Shown here: positions 41,851-50,892 of the stretch, in pieces
How positions within the stretch are numbered: position 1 is the stretch's first letter
Layout: each line of letters begins with the position of its first letter
Assembly (NCBI GenBank): GCA_019918135.1
Contig: WBZZ01004539.1
Coordinates: 45,001-109,000 of the forward strand
DNA: 64,000 bases
Direction of reading: 5' to 3'
Source: Paulinella micropora
Lineage: Eukaryota; Cercozoa; Imbricatea; Euglyphida; Paulinellidae
The notes under the pieces: generated by a model
What the model saw: only the letters and a program-made list of their open reading frames with translations
What the model was told of the DNA's origin: nothing
Database searches by the model: none
Position numbers and translations under genes: made by a program

Positions 41851-42642
41851 ATGTCATTTTGCAATCTTGAAGACGAAAAGCGAACCCGCAAAAATTTCCT
41901 CCTTCGTGTCTCCTCAAGTGATAAAACAGAATCAAAATCCGCTTCTACTCACAATGGCCGTTTCGTTGTTGATCTCCCAGCAACTGGTCGTAATATTGAT
42001 ATAATCAGTGCTTATGTCGTAAAGAGTATCTCTATCCCAAATGTTTTCCCAAATATACCGAGTTATGCCAACACTCTCACATTAATTAAAACAACGGGAT
42101 CCGGTACAAAAACGGCAATCGTAACAGAAAATCAATACACCATTGATACATTTATTACCGCCCTTCAATCTGCAATTAATTCAGCAATTACCCCTAAGTC
42201 CGTACTTATAACTTTGAACTCCGTAAATACATTGAATTTCGCATTCACTGGTGATACGTATGCTTTTGATTACGATAATAGCACGATTAGAGACAAAATC
42301 GGACTAACTGCCGATATTTCGGCCGCAGCGAGTAGCACAATGCAATCCATAGTCAATCTAATCGGTGAAACGGCCGTTTATGTTCATAGTCGCACATTGA
42401 ACCAGTCTGGTTTAGTTGAAGCAAATGGTAATTTCTCTGTCGTTGGTAAAGTGAATCTAGATAAACCGTTTGGGGTACAATGTTATTTTGAATCGTCAAA
42501 CGATGTTGCTGATTATGTGCCATTTAATACGACGAAAAGTTTAAGGTCTATTGATATCGTCATTAGAAATGCGCAAGGATTCGTGCTCGAACTGCCAACT
42601 AATTTCGAGGTTTCAATTCTCTTAAAGGCGTATCATGCTTAA
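41851..42642 (+). CDS. Penton-like minor capsid protein (single jelly roll)
   Basis: The protein has 263 residues with an uninterrupted frame, starting MSFCNLEDEKRTRKNFLL. It is beta-rich throughout with a typical early segment SIPNVFPNIPSYANTL, a central TYAFDYDNSTIRDKIGL, and an end pattern VLELPTNFEVSILLKAY seen in minor capsid proteins of PLVs and virophages. It would sit at the capsid vertices. It is preceded by TATAATATAGCAATG. Confidence 0.75.
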   Translation: MSFCNLEDEKRTRKNFLLRVSSSDKTESKSASTHNGRFVVDLPATGRNIDIISAYVVKSISIPNVFPNIPSYANTLTLIKTTGSGTKTAIVTENQYTIDTFITALQSAINSAITPKSVLITLNSVNTLNFAFTGDTYAFDYDNSTIRDKIGLTADISAAASSTMQSIVNLIGETAVYVHSRTLNQSGLVEANGNFSVVGKVNLDKPFGVQCYFESSNDVADYVPFNTTKSLRSIDIVIRNAQGFVLELPTNFEVSILLKAYHA

Positions 42643-42722
42643 AACCGGAAAAACAAACAAACATTTATTTTTAATTATATATTAAAGGTATGATAAAATA
42701 TATGTAAAGATAAAAAACGATA

Positions 42723-43397
42723 ATGCCAGACTATAAACAAGGAAAAATATATAGTCTTAGATCGCATCAAACTGATCAAATCTATATCGGTTCAACTATT
42801 CAACCTTTGTATAAGCGATTATTTGCACACAAACTAAATTATAAAAAATGGATGAATGGTACTTATAGTTACGTATCTTCTTATGAAATAGTTAAATATG
42901 GTGATGTGTATGTTGAATTGGTGGAAGAATATCCGTGCGAAAACAAAATGCAATTACTTAAACGAGAAGGAGAAATTATTAGAGTTACGGAAAAGTGCGT
43001 AAATAAACGAGTAGCAGGTAGGACAAAAAAGGAACGCAGAGTAGAAGAATACTCCAAAATGATTGAATATGAGAGAAAATATCGTGAAGAAAATAAAGAT
43101 ATAATAGCACAAAGAAACAAAGAATGGTATCAAGACAATAAAGATCGTATAGCACAACAAACGAAAGAATATCATCAAGACAATAAAGAACATATATCAC
43201 AAAGATACAAAAAATGGAGAGAAGCAAACAAGGATTACATATCGCAAAAAGGGAAAGAATATCGTGAGAACAATAAAGAATATGTATCGCAAAAAATGAA
43301 AGAATATCGCGAAGCAAACAGAGAGAGATTATGTCAGCAAAAAAAAGTAAATTATCACAAAGGAAATCCAATTGGTTTAGCAATATTTGGAATATAA
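42723..43397 (+). CDS. GIY-YIG nuclease with C-terminal NKE repeats
   Basis: The protein has 224 residues. The GIY-YIG core is GKIYSLRS...QIYIGSTIQPLYKRLFAH, followed by the conserved helix and the Glu in LLKREGEII. The C-terminal half is about seven repeats of the form KEYxxxNKExIxQ, strongly basic and tyrosine-rich, probably contacting DNA. Related nucleases are found in PLVs and virophages and may act in homing or recombination. A relative lies at 50,236-50,724. The stretch 43,398-43,669 after it holds only short coding remnants without a recognised family. Confidence 0.8.
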   Translation: MPDYKQGKIYSLRSHQTDQIYIGSTIQPLYKRLFAHKLNYKKWMNGTYSYVSSYEIVKYGDVYVELVEEYPCENKMQLLKREGEIIRVTEKCVNKRVAGRTKKERRVEEYSKMIEYERKYREENKDIIAQRNKEWYQDNKDRIAQQTKEYHQDNKEHISQRYKKWREANKDYISQKGKEYRENNKEYVSQKMKEYREANRERLCQQKKVNYHKGNPIGLAIFGI

Positions 43398-43669
43398 AAA
43401 TACATAGATATAATGACATTTATGGAAAATTTAAATGTGTTATTCATATTAACAAAAAACATCAACTTACGACGACAACAACAACATTATTAAACAACAA
43501 ATCCCCTGCGGTGTCAATATTGACCAGTTTTACAAATATTTGAAGACAAATCACGCACAACTAACCGAAGAATTAATCAAGGATAAGGACTTTGAATGGT
43601 TGAAGAAAACCTCAATAGAGGTAGAAAATAAAGTTGATAAATAAGCATTAAAAAAAGTATTTTTTTTGT

Positions 43670-44902
43670 TTAAATCTGATTTTCAATCCAGTTTAATGAA
43701 GCATAAATACTTGCCGTTCCACCGCTTGTATTTTGTGCGGATATGGTAAATGTCTTGCTTGGTCCTATCTTGATATTATATTGAGACAAATCAATGTATA
43801 TTGATGAACCGCCAGACAACACATATGTAAATATCACACTTCCGCCCGTTCTTGTTGTCACCGCCGTATCAACTTCTGCTAACGATGTGCTTGTATCGTA
43901 ATTTGAATAAGAAGGTGTTCCTCCTAATGTGGTATTGAGAATAATTCTCGCGATACATGTTTTAGTGTCCGAATTGCTGATGCATAAATTCTCAAAGTAG
44001 ATTATGTTGTAATTTGTTTTGCCGTTGAATGTGGCGCGGTTTCTAATGGTAAATATGGCATTCTCAGTTGATCCTATATTCTTGACATTATCATACGAAT
44101 TAGTTATAGCAATAGTCCGATCAATAGTCCCTTCAACTGCCAAAAACATGCTCGCCGTTTTCATTACAACGGATCCAAGATTTGACGAATATGCCTTCGC
44201 ATAAATCGCAAACGCCGCTTGATCCAATGATGGAGTAGTAGCAGTGCTCGCGTATTTAATTGAATGAATTACTTCCATTCGCCCAGTTCGTGGGTTTTCT
44301 ATTTTGAATGTAATTTGACCACTACCCAGATATTGAACAACTATTTCAAACACATTCAATTTAGTAAAATCAATCGTAGGGAAGTTTCCAGTATTATTAC
44401 ATTTATCAACATTCCACGCATATTGACTGACCACATTTTTTACACTTCCCGCCGTTCTTACAACAGACATTCCCAAACTTGATTGTCTAAAACATAAATT
44501 GTCTGCTGGTGTGCCTATGCCAATATCGCAATTGAAACTATCTGCGGCGATAAATGATGGAAACAATGCGGAAAATCTAGCAACTAAGCCCATGCCACTT
44601 CTATATTTGGCTCGTTCAATAGTCGTGATTTGTGCGGTTGAATTACCTGAGGCCGATGTAGTCAAAACTGCCATTGAATTAGCAGTTGATACCACCCCGC
44701 CATTTGTCTGAACGATATCAAAGAATCGTGTATTAATACCATATGTGAATACATTTTGTAATACTGGTGACAAAGTGGCCGTTCGCAATTCTCCAAAGGC
44801 CGTTGTTGGTAAAGCATCTTTAATGCTATCAATAGATAAAGAAGAAGATGACGATGTAGTTGATGACGATGGTGTATTCGTGCTTTGACCAAAAAGGTTC
44901 AT
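43670..44902 (-). CDS. Beta-rich virion-type protein with MNLFGQS start
   Basis: The protein has 410 residues from the ATG at 44,902. After MNLFGQSTN there is a Ser/Thr-rich hinge, then a long beta-rich body (RSGMGLVARFSALFPSF, ITFKIENPRTGRMEVIHS) resembling a lectin/laminin-G-type sandwich around residues 130-250, and a C-terminal beta domain (GPSKTFTISAQNTSGG). The shared N-terminal peptide with 29,764-30,393 suggests both attach to the same partner. A receptor-binding or capsid-surface role is plausible. Frame looks whole. Confidence 0.6.
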   Translation of the reverse strand: MNLFGQSTNTPSSSTTSSSSSLSIDSIKDALPTTAFGELRTATLSPVLQNVFTYGINTRFFDIVQTNGGVVSTANSMAVLTTSASGNSTAQITTIERAKYRSGMGLVARFSALFPSFIAADSFNCDIGIGTPADNLCFRQSSLGMSVVRTAGSVKNVVSQYAWNVDKCNNTGNFPTIDFTKLNVFEIVVQYLGSGQITFKIENPRTGRMEVIHSIKYASTATTPSLDQAAFAIYAKAYSSNLGSVVMKTASMFLAVEGTIDRTIAITNSYDNVKNIGSTENAIFTIRNRATFNGKTNYNIIYFENLCISNSDTKTCIARIILNTTLGGTPSYSNYDTSTSLAEVDTAVTTRTGGSVIFTYVLSGGSSIYIDLSQYNIKIGPSKTFTISAQNTSGGTASIYASLNWIENQI

Positions 44903-44926
44903 TTTATATTTTATATTATATAAAAT

Positions 44927-45202
44927 ATGTGCGTAATAATACAAGAATTGCCAAGCGATATAGTTGGACACATAAGAACATTTGTTTATTCAGAAATGTC
45001 CCAGCAGAATTATAGAAAAGAATTTTGCAATATATGCGGTTTGTCTCGCACATTCCAATCACACCCCCCTATTATAGCAGTTGATATTGATGATGTAGAT
45101 GGTGTTCAGTTTTTCACGATTTGTTCTATTAATTGCTACAGACAAGAGTCTAATAAAAGAGCAAGATATCGTGAACCACCTTTAATCGCTGTCAAGTATT
45201 AA
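44927..45202 (+). CDS. Small F-box-like zinc protein (family member 2)
   Basis: The protein has 91 residues: ELPSDIVGHIRTFVYSEM (F-box-like helix), then FCNICGLSRTF and FTICSINCYR (paired Cys). It has the same layout and length class as 21,054-21,353 and 51,239-51,463, and ends in IAVKY, like VIKY of member 1. It is divergent from the beta-rich gene across a 24-base AT gap. Confidence 0.65.
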   Translation: MCVIIQELPSDIVGHIRTFVYSEMSQQNYRKEFCNICGLSRTFQSHPPIIAVDIDDVDGVQFFTICSINCYRQESNKRARYREPPLIAVKY

Positions 45203-46552
45203 TCTTTTTGAACTTTTTGTTTATTTCTAGTGCTTCTTCTTAATGGCTTCGTTTCTGCTGATTGTTCTTCTTGTTCTTCTTGTGGTGCTTCTTTTTTCGC
45301 TTCGCTCTTCGTCGCTCCACTCCTATTCTCTTTGATAAACTTATTAACAATAACGGCTCCAATCCCGCTTAATTGTCGTAGTTTGGTATTTGTTATTCCT
45401 CCCCCGTGGTCGATGTAAATCTGCTCAAGCAATTTATACTTATCATCTCTGCTCGCTTTTTTGCCTAATGGTTTGTATTTACTTTCTGCCGTGTCGTTTT
45501 CGCTTTCAGTTTCATTAATATTACTTAAATTCAGACATAAATCTATCTTCTTCGTAATTCCTCTAGTTCGCTTTTAATCCCTTCTGCTTTTATTTCTTCA
45601 GGGTCGGCCACATTAACCAACTATAAGTAAAACTAGTGAGCATATCACCATGACCAAGTACATTAGAAACCCATGTATTAAAATTCTCTAATTTCGGATT
45701 AGCAAAGTTACTATACGACAAACTAGCATATAGTTTTCGCAACATACTACTTTTCTGTGTGTATTCCGATAGCCAGGGGAAGATTTTAATAATTCTTTTG
45801 TTTAGTTCATTATTCTTTTGTTTATCAATCACATCCTCATTGTTAATAATGACTGCTTTCTTTTTCTTGAAATGGTTCCGTATTGAATTTACTTTTTCTA
45901 TTACGAACTGGGGAGTAAAAAGGACGACGGGTCTCTCAGTCCAATTCTTTTCTTGTCCTTCTCTTTTCTTTGCTAAATTATTCACTCGCAACCAAGAGGG
46001 TTTATCTGGTATTAATTCGTATGTGTCTTTGTCAAATATTTTAACAGGCCTTGCTCCAATTGCTATCATCAAAGCAAGTAGTTTTAGATAAGGATCATTA
46101 CTTAATATCATATAGTTCATTTTAGCCATTACATCTCGGACATCAATCTGTATTTTTTGTTCATTTTTGGCTTTGACATCTTTCTTATACCCCTCAACGA
46201 TATCAATACGCTCGTCTTCATTCAGATTAAAATACTTATCCAGTTTGCTCATTTCATATACTTTTTCACTTTGATAAGGCTCTATTGCTTTTTTTCTCAC
46301 CTCAGAAAGTCTTTGCCTTCTACTATTCAAATTAGGATACACAATAGCATATTTTGGATATATGACTTTTAGTGCTTCAAGTGCCTCTTCATCACTCGTT
46401 GGTGTGCTAAATAGCAATATAATAGCATTATGAAACGCGACACTTGGTTTCAACTCACTATCGTAGAAGTTCGACACGACTTCATAAATTTTATTTTCAG
46501 TAGTAGTAACTCTTAACTGCCTAACAAATTTCTTATCATCTTCGCTCCACAT
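45199..46552 (-). CDS. Telomere-resolvase-like (protelomerase) tyrosine recombinase
   Basis: The region reads from ATG at 46,552, 8 bases from the inner edge of the right terminal repeat. Motifs follow the order of TelK/TelN: LLALMIAIGARPVKIF (first catalytic Arg), LAKKREGQEKNW (Lys), MLRKLYASLSY (second Arg), VLGHGD (His) and a Tyr in TSFTYSW about ten residues later. The block NELNKRIIKIFPWL before the second Arg matches TelK's RINAIL...FNPWV. A C-terminal domain (ITNTKLRQLSGIGAVIVNKFI) looks like a helix-turn-helix. The enzyme family cuts palindromic DNA and closes each end as a hairpin. The region is interrupted once or twice. Could be an ordinary tyrosine integrase, but the Arg/Lys/Arg/His/Tyr spacing favours a resolvase. 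Confidence 0.7.
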
Positions 46553-46999
46553 CTTAGTATACCCCGATATGTCCCTATGTTGTTAAAACCACTCGGCCAG
46601 TTGTTGTTAATAGTAGCAGTCTGAGAGAGACAAACCAGTGTTAGTAATAATGAAGGCCGAATTGATCGAGGCCAATACCCGCGGGCGGAAAATTATTTTT
46701 CCTTATTGTATAAAAACGGGAGACGACAAAAAAAATTTCATTTCTTAAGAAAAGGTTGGACAACTTGGACAAGTTAAAATATAGATAATAGTAAGAAGAA
46801 TAATATAATAAATACCGAAATTTAATAACTAAAAAGTGTCCAACCCCGTAAGGGGGCTACTAGGACACGGCCGACCATGGGGTCGGACAGACATAAACAG
46901 GATTATTTCCGTCTCACTGCTCTTATATTCAATCATTGAATATGTATTAAGGGGGAATTATATATTAAACATAAGGGGGAATTATATCTAAAAGCAATA

Positions 47000-47452
47000 A
47001 TGCCAACCGCATCCGAACAATACGCAAACCGACAGAAGTATATCTCACAAAAATACGGGGATAGTTTCGCATTTTTAAGAATGCAAAAATACCACAGGGA
47101 ATATTACGAGAAGAATAAAGAAAGAATATTGGAATATCAAAAAAAGTATAAAGAAAAGAAGAAAGAATAATTACAACAAAAAAAGAAGCAATATAGACTA
47201 GAAAATAAGGACAAGATAAAGGAATACAATAAAGCATACCATGAAAGGAAAAAGAATATAAATAAAAAACCACTTTCTGAAGAACGGAAATTGAAGAAAA
47301 AGGCATATATGGAGAAATATCTGAAGAAATACAATGAGCAACGAAGGGACCTTAAAAAACAATACAAAAAAAAATACGGAGAAAAAGCAGACAAGAATAT
47401 AGATAGATGGACTAGTTATTTTAACGAAAATAGAAAGCCTATCTCTATGTGA
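47000..47452 (+). CDS. Lys/Tyr-rich protein in the terminal repeat (right copy)
   Basis: Mirror copy of the gene at 24,654-25,105, from ATG at 47,000. Segments include YANRQKYISQKYGDSFAF, KEYNKAYHERKKN and EKYLKKYNEQRRDLKKQ. It is rich in Lys/Tyr/Glu repeats like those in the GIY-YIG tails. It reads toward the palindrome. The frame is interrupted. Retention in both arms may reflect copying between arms rather than function. Confidence 0.45.
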
Positions 47453-47645
47453 TCATATCAGCAAAATAATATCGTTATGTCTGAGCCGGTGCCACCAATT
47501 TTGGTCAAACACAATTTTTTTTTTGCCGATCTTCCAAGGAGAAAAGCAAAAAGTAAAACTCTTTTTTCCCCTTACTCGCGTGGCTATCGCCCCCTTCCCC
47601 CACGAACTTCGTTCGTTGCCCCCCTCCCCCATTTGTTGTGTTTGA

Positions 47646-48044
47646 TGATCATTTATATATATGGACAAGTCTATTCGTATATTAAATACAAGCACAGAAA
47701 AGATGAAAAACACACACAGGAAAACAGAAAACACACACAGGAAGCATAAAACATACCTTTGTTTTACAAAAACACGGAAAACTAAGCAGACTAAGGAAGA
47801 TTTAGACAAAATAACGACTAATTCATTTAAATGAAATTTATATATATTTTTTAGAATAAAAAATATGAATTAGTCGTTATTTTGTCTAAATCTTCCTTAG
47901 TCTGCTTAGTTTTCCGTGTTTTTGTAAAACAAAGGTATGTTTTATGCTTCCTGTGTGTCTTTTCTGTTTTCCTGTGTGTGTGTTTTCATCTTTTCTGTGC
48001 TTGTATTTAATATACGAATAGACTTGTCCATATATATAAATGAT
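47646..48044. repeat. 400-bp imperfect palindrome P1-right
   Basis: Inverted copy of P1-left. Arms pair over about 180 bp; the centre (about 47,825-47,865) reads TTTAAATGAAATTTATATAT then TTTTTTAGAATAAAAAAT and is not self-complementary. It ends element B and lies 14 bases from a second palindrome. Confidence 0.9.
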
Positions 48045-48057
48045 ATATATATATATA

Positions 48058-48450
48058 ATGTATATGGACAAGTCCATATGGTATATCATAAAATAAGCAT
48101 TAAAAACATATAAAACATACACAGGAGGACATAAAACATACCTATGTCTCACCAAAAACACACATTTGTTTAACAACTAATTCAACAAACAAAGCACACT
48201 AGAGAGATTTAAGCAAAATAACAACAAAATCATATTTAAATGAAATTTAATATATATTTTTATAATTAAAAATATGATTTTGTTGTTATTTTGCTTAAAT
48301 CTCTCTTAGTGTGCTTTGTTTGTTGAATTAGTTGTTAAACAAATGTGTTTTTTTGTGAAACATAGGTATGTTTTATGTCATTCTGTGTATGTTTTATATG
48401 TTTCTAAGGCTTATTTTATTATATACCATATGGACTTATCCATATACATA
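48058..48450. repeat. 390-bp imperfect palindrome P2 (element C end)
   Basis: The arms begin TGTATATGGACAAGTCCATATGG and end with its near-complement. They pair over about 180 bp through ACATAAAACATACCTATG and AATTCAACAAACAAAGCAC. The centre, TTTAAATGAAATTTAATATA then TTTTTATAATTAAAAA, is clearly related to the centre of P1, although the arms have diverged from P1. A telomere-like array and a second recombinase gene follow on the right. Confidence 0.88.
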
Positions 48451-48487
48451 AATGATCATAAAAAACATAAGGAATAAAAAGAAAAAG

Positions 48488-48530
48488 TTTAGGGTTTAGG
48501 GTTAGGGTTAGGGTTAGGGTTAGGGTTAGA
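48488..48530 (+). repeat. Telomere-type array TTTAGGG/TTAGGG
   Basis: Two TTTAGGG units are followed by four TTAGGG units and a partial one. This is the canonical eukaryotic telomere sequence, here internal, 38 bases beyond palindrome P2 and about 150 bases before the recombinase gene of element C. It may be host telomere captured by an element, a telomere into which elements inserted, or a targeting sequence carried by the element. Confidence 0.9.
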
Positions 48531-48677
48531 TAATTAAATATTTTTGCATATTGAGAAAAAATGTGGACTGGTTTTATATACATGGGGGGCAGACACGAAC
48601 GAAGTGAGTGGCGGGGGGGGGGGGGGGGGCAATAACTGAAGCAAACCAAAGGAACGACAAAGCAACCATAAAGCAGA
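48531..48677. other. Leader region of element C recombinase
   Basis: AT-rich, then ACGAACGAAGTGAGTGG followed by a G run of about 18. The segment CGAACGAAG next to G runs also occurs in the terminal repeat of element B (near 24,491), so both ends carry the same kind of G-rich block between palindrome and gene. Confidence 0.5.
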
Positions 48678-50075
48678 ATGTGGAACGAAAATGACAGAAA
48701 ATTTATCAAGCAGTTAAATGTAGCAGACACAGAGCAAAAAATATATGATGTCGTATCAAAATTTTTTACGAGTGATGAGAAGCAGTCAAAAGCATTCCAT
48801 AATGCTATTGTGTTATTATTTAGCAAAACAACAACGGAAGACGAAGCACTAAAAGCGATGCAAGTTATTTATTCAAAGTATGCTATTATTTATCCAAATA
48901 CAACTTCAAGAAGACAGAGATTATCCGAAGTAAGAACGAGGGCGATAAAGCCAAGTCAAACTAAAGAAGTATATGAAATGAGCAAATTGGACAAATATTT
49001 CAATATCAACGAAGACGAACGAATAAAATTGTTGAGGGGTATAAAAAAGATGTCAAAGCAAAAAACGAGCAAAAAATACAGATTGATGTGCGGGAGGTAA
49101 TGGGGAAAATGAATGAAATGATTTTAAGCAATGACCCTTATCTTAAACTACTTGCTTTGATAATAGCAATTGGAGCAAGGCCTGTTGAAATATTTGATAA
49201 AAACACATATGAATTAATACTAGATAAACCTTCTTGGTTGCGAGTAAATAACTTAGAAAAAAGAGAGAGGGACAAAAAAGAATTGGACTGAGAGACCTGT
49301 TATTTTATTTACTCCTGAATTTGTAATTGAGAAAGTAAATTCAATAAGAAACCACTTCAAGAAAAAGAAAGCAATTATTATCAACAAGGAAGGGGTGCTT
49401 GATAAACAAAAGAATAATGAATTGAACAAGCGAATAATTAAGGTTTTCCCGTGGCTAGCAGATTATACACAGAGAAGCAGTATGTTAAGAAAATTATATG
49501 TGAGTTTATCATATACGAATTTCGCCAATCCGAAATCAGAGAATTTTAATACGTGGGTAAGCAATGTATTAGGACACGGCGACCTTTTAACGAGTTTTTC
49601 TTATAGTTGGGTAAATGTGTTAGATCCAGAAGAAATAAAAGCAAAAGGAATAAAAACAGAGTTGGAAGAATTAAGAAAGAAGATTGATTTATGCTTGAAT
49701 TTAAATAATATTAATGAAAGTGAAAGGGAAAACGACGACGACACTGCAGAAAGTAAATATAAACGATTAGGCAAAAAAGCAAGCAGAGAGGATAAAATGG
49801 CCTTGTTAAATACAATTTGGAATGACTACGGCGGAAAAATAACGAATATCAAATTGAGGAAGATAAGCGGGGTTGGTGCTGTTATTGTGAATGATTTTGT
49901 TAAGCAGAAGAAACAAACTGAAGCAAAGCAAACAGAAGTAAAACAAACAGAAGTAAAACAAACGGAGACGAAGAAAACGGAGAAAGCAGGGTATAAATTA
50001 ATAGACGAAAATGGAAAAAAACAACCGATAAAAAAAAGCGAAAGATTACTTAAGAAGAAGGAGGAGGCGGTGTGA
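48678..50075 (+). CDS. Telomere-resolvase-like tyrosine recombinase, second copy
   Basis: Homologue of 45,199-46,552, clearly diverged at the DNA level. Order: an N-terminal helical domain (DTEQKIYDVVSKFF), then LLALIIAIGARPVEIF (near 49,150-49,195), a Lys-rich LEKRERDKKE segment, NNELNKRIIKVFPWL, SMLRKLYVSLSY (near 49,480), VLGHGD (near 49,570) and SFSYSWVN (near 49,600). The C-terminal part has KITNIKLRKISGVGAVIVNDFV, a likely DNA-binding module, and TEVKQ repeats. It reads away from palindrome P2, mirroring the layout at the right end of element B. It is interrupted about twice. Confidence 0.7.
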
Positions 50076-50235
50076 TTTCGTTGTTAATTTGTTGTTTTTT
50101 CTGTTGTCGTCGTTCTCGCTGTCTTTGGTTAATTTTATCTTTGTTGGCTACGTGATATTCTTTTTTACGTTGGCATATTGCTTCTTTGTTTGCTTCATAA
50201 TATTCCTTTATTTAATCTTTGTTGGCTTCACGATA

Positions 50236-50724
50236 TTAAATGTTAGCTTCACGATATTGCTTTATTTTATCTTTGTTGGCTTCACGATACTGCTTTTTCT
50301 GTTGCCGTAATTTTTCTTTATTATCTTTATAATATTGCTTTCGTTGTTGCTGTATTGCTTCTTTGTTTGCTTTGTGATATTCTTTTGTTGTTCTATCGGG
50401 CATTATTTTATTACAACAATTAGCAGTATTGCGGATTGCTTCGCCTTCGTGGCGGGCTAATTGCTCCTTATTCTCACACGGACATTCACGGAGTAATTCA
50501 ATATAAGCATTACCCGATTGTAGAATTTCAAAAGAAGATACATAATTACATTTCCCGTCTGTCCATTGTTTAAAGTCGCTTCTGTGCTGTGTCATTCGTT
50601 GAGATAATGTCTGAGTAGTAGCCTCGATATAAATTTTTTCTGTATGTGGTGAGCGTAGTGTATATAATTTGGCATTCTTATAATCTATCGTAATGTTCTT
50701 AGGCTTTCGTGGTAATGTCTCCAT
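50236..50724 (-). CDS. GIY-YIG nuclease with NKE repeats
   Basis: The protein has 162 residues. The core is AKLYTLRSPHTEKIYIEATTQ, then LSQRMTQHRSDFKQW and RHEGEAIR. The C-terminal repeats KEYHKANKEAIQQ, QYYKDNKEKLRQQ and QYREANKDKI match those of 42,723-43,397. More repeat-like sequence continues toward 50,085. It is convergent with the recombinase gene. Direct short repeats TTTTATATTG (three copies, 50,730-50,759) lie just upstream of the start. Confidence 0.75.
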   Translation of the reverse strand: METLPRKPKNITIDYKNAKLYTLRSPHTEKIYIEATTQTLSQRMTQHRSDFKQWTDGKCNYVSSFEILQSGNAYIELLRECPCENKEQLARHEGEAIRNTANCCNKIMPDRTTKEYHKANKEAIQQQRKQYYKDNKEKLRQQKKQYREANKDKIKQYREANI

Positions 50725-50892
50725 ATCGTTTTATATTGTTTTATATTGTTTTATATTGTTGGGTTTAAAAGGTTTTTTGTCCAAAGATTGTTGGACTGCG
50801 GGACGACGGGAGCAAAAAAGTAAAAAAATTGGTGGCGCCTGACGAATTTATGATGATTTTACTTTGTGGCCGTGGTGGCGGTTATTATTTCG

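Larger units (their letters stand above)
24064..48044. mobile_element. Element B: Polinton-like virus with hairpin-type ends, about 24 kb
   Basis: The element is bounded by inverted repeats of about 1.48 kb (24,064-25,549 and 46,560-48,044), whose outer 400 bp are palindromes. Inside lie a primase-helicase, fibre, PLA2-domain minor capsid protein, packaging ATPase, major capsid protein, penton-like protein, GIY-YIG nuclease and a telomere-resolvase-like recombinase. This is a nearly full PLV gene set. It is broken: roughly fifteen interruptions spread over the primase-helicase, fibre, minor capsid, major capsid and recombinase regions. The two end repeats are nearly identical, which suggests a recent insertion or continued homogenisation. 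Confidence 0.85.
46560..48044. repeat. Right terminal inverted repeat of element B
   Basis: Mirror of 24,064-25,549. The inner edge (TACCCCGATATGTCCC) lies just before the recombinase start. It contains the Lys/Tyr-rich gene, the CCCCC/GGGGG segment near 47,590-47,630 and palindrome P1-right at its outer end. Confidence 0.9.

Noticed and set aside
42881-43419. Minus-strand hydrophobic frames
   Set aside because: Antisense of the GIY-YIG repeat tail.
48419-48826. Minus-strand frame with LTLTLTLTLN
   Set aside because: Translation of the telomere array, not a protein.
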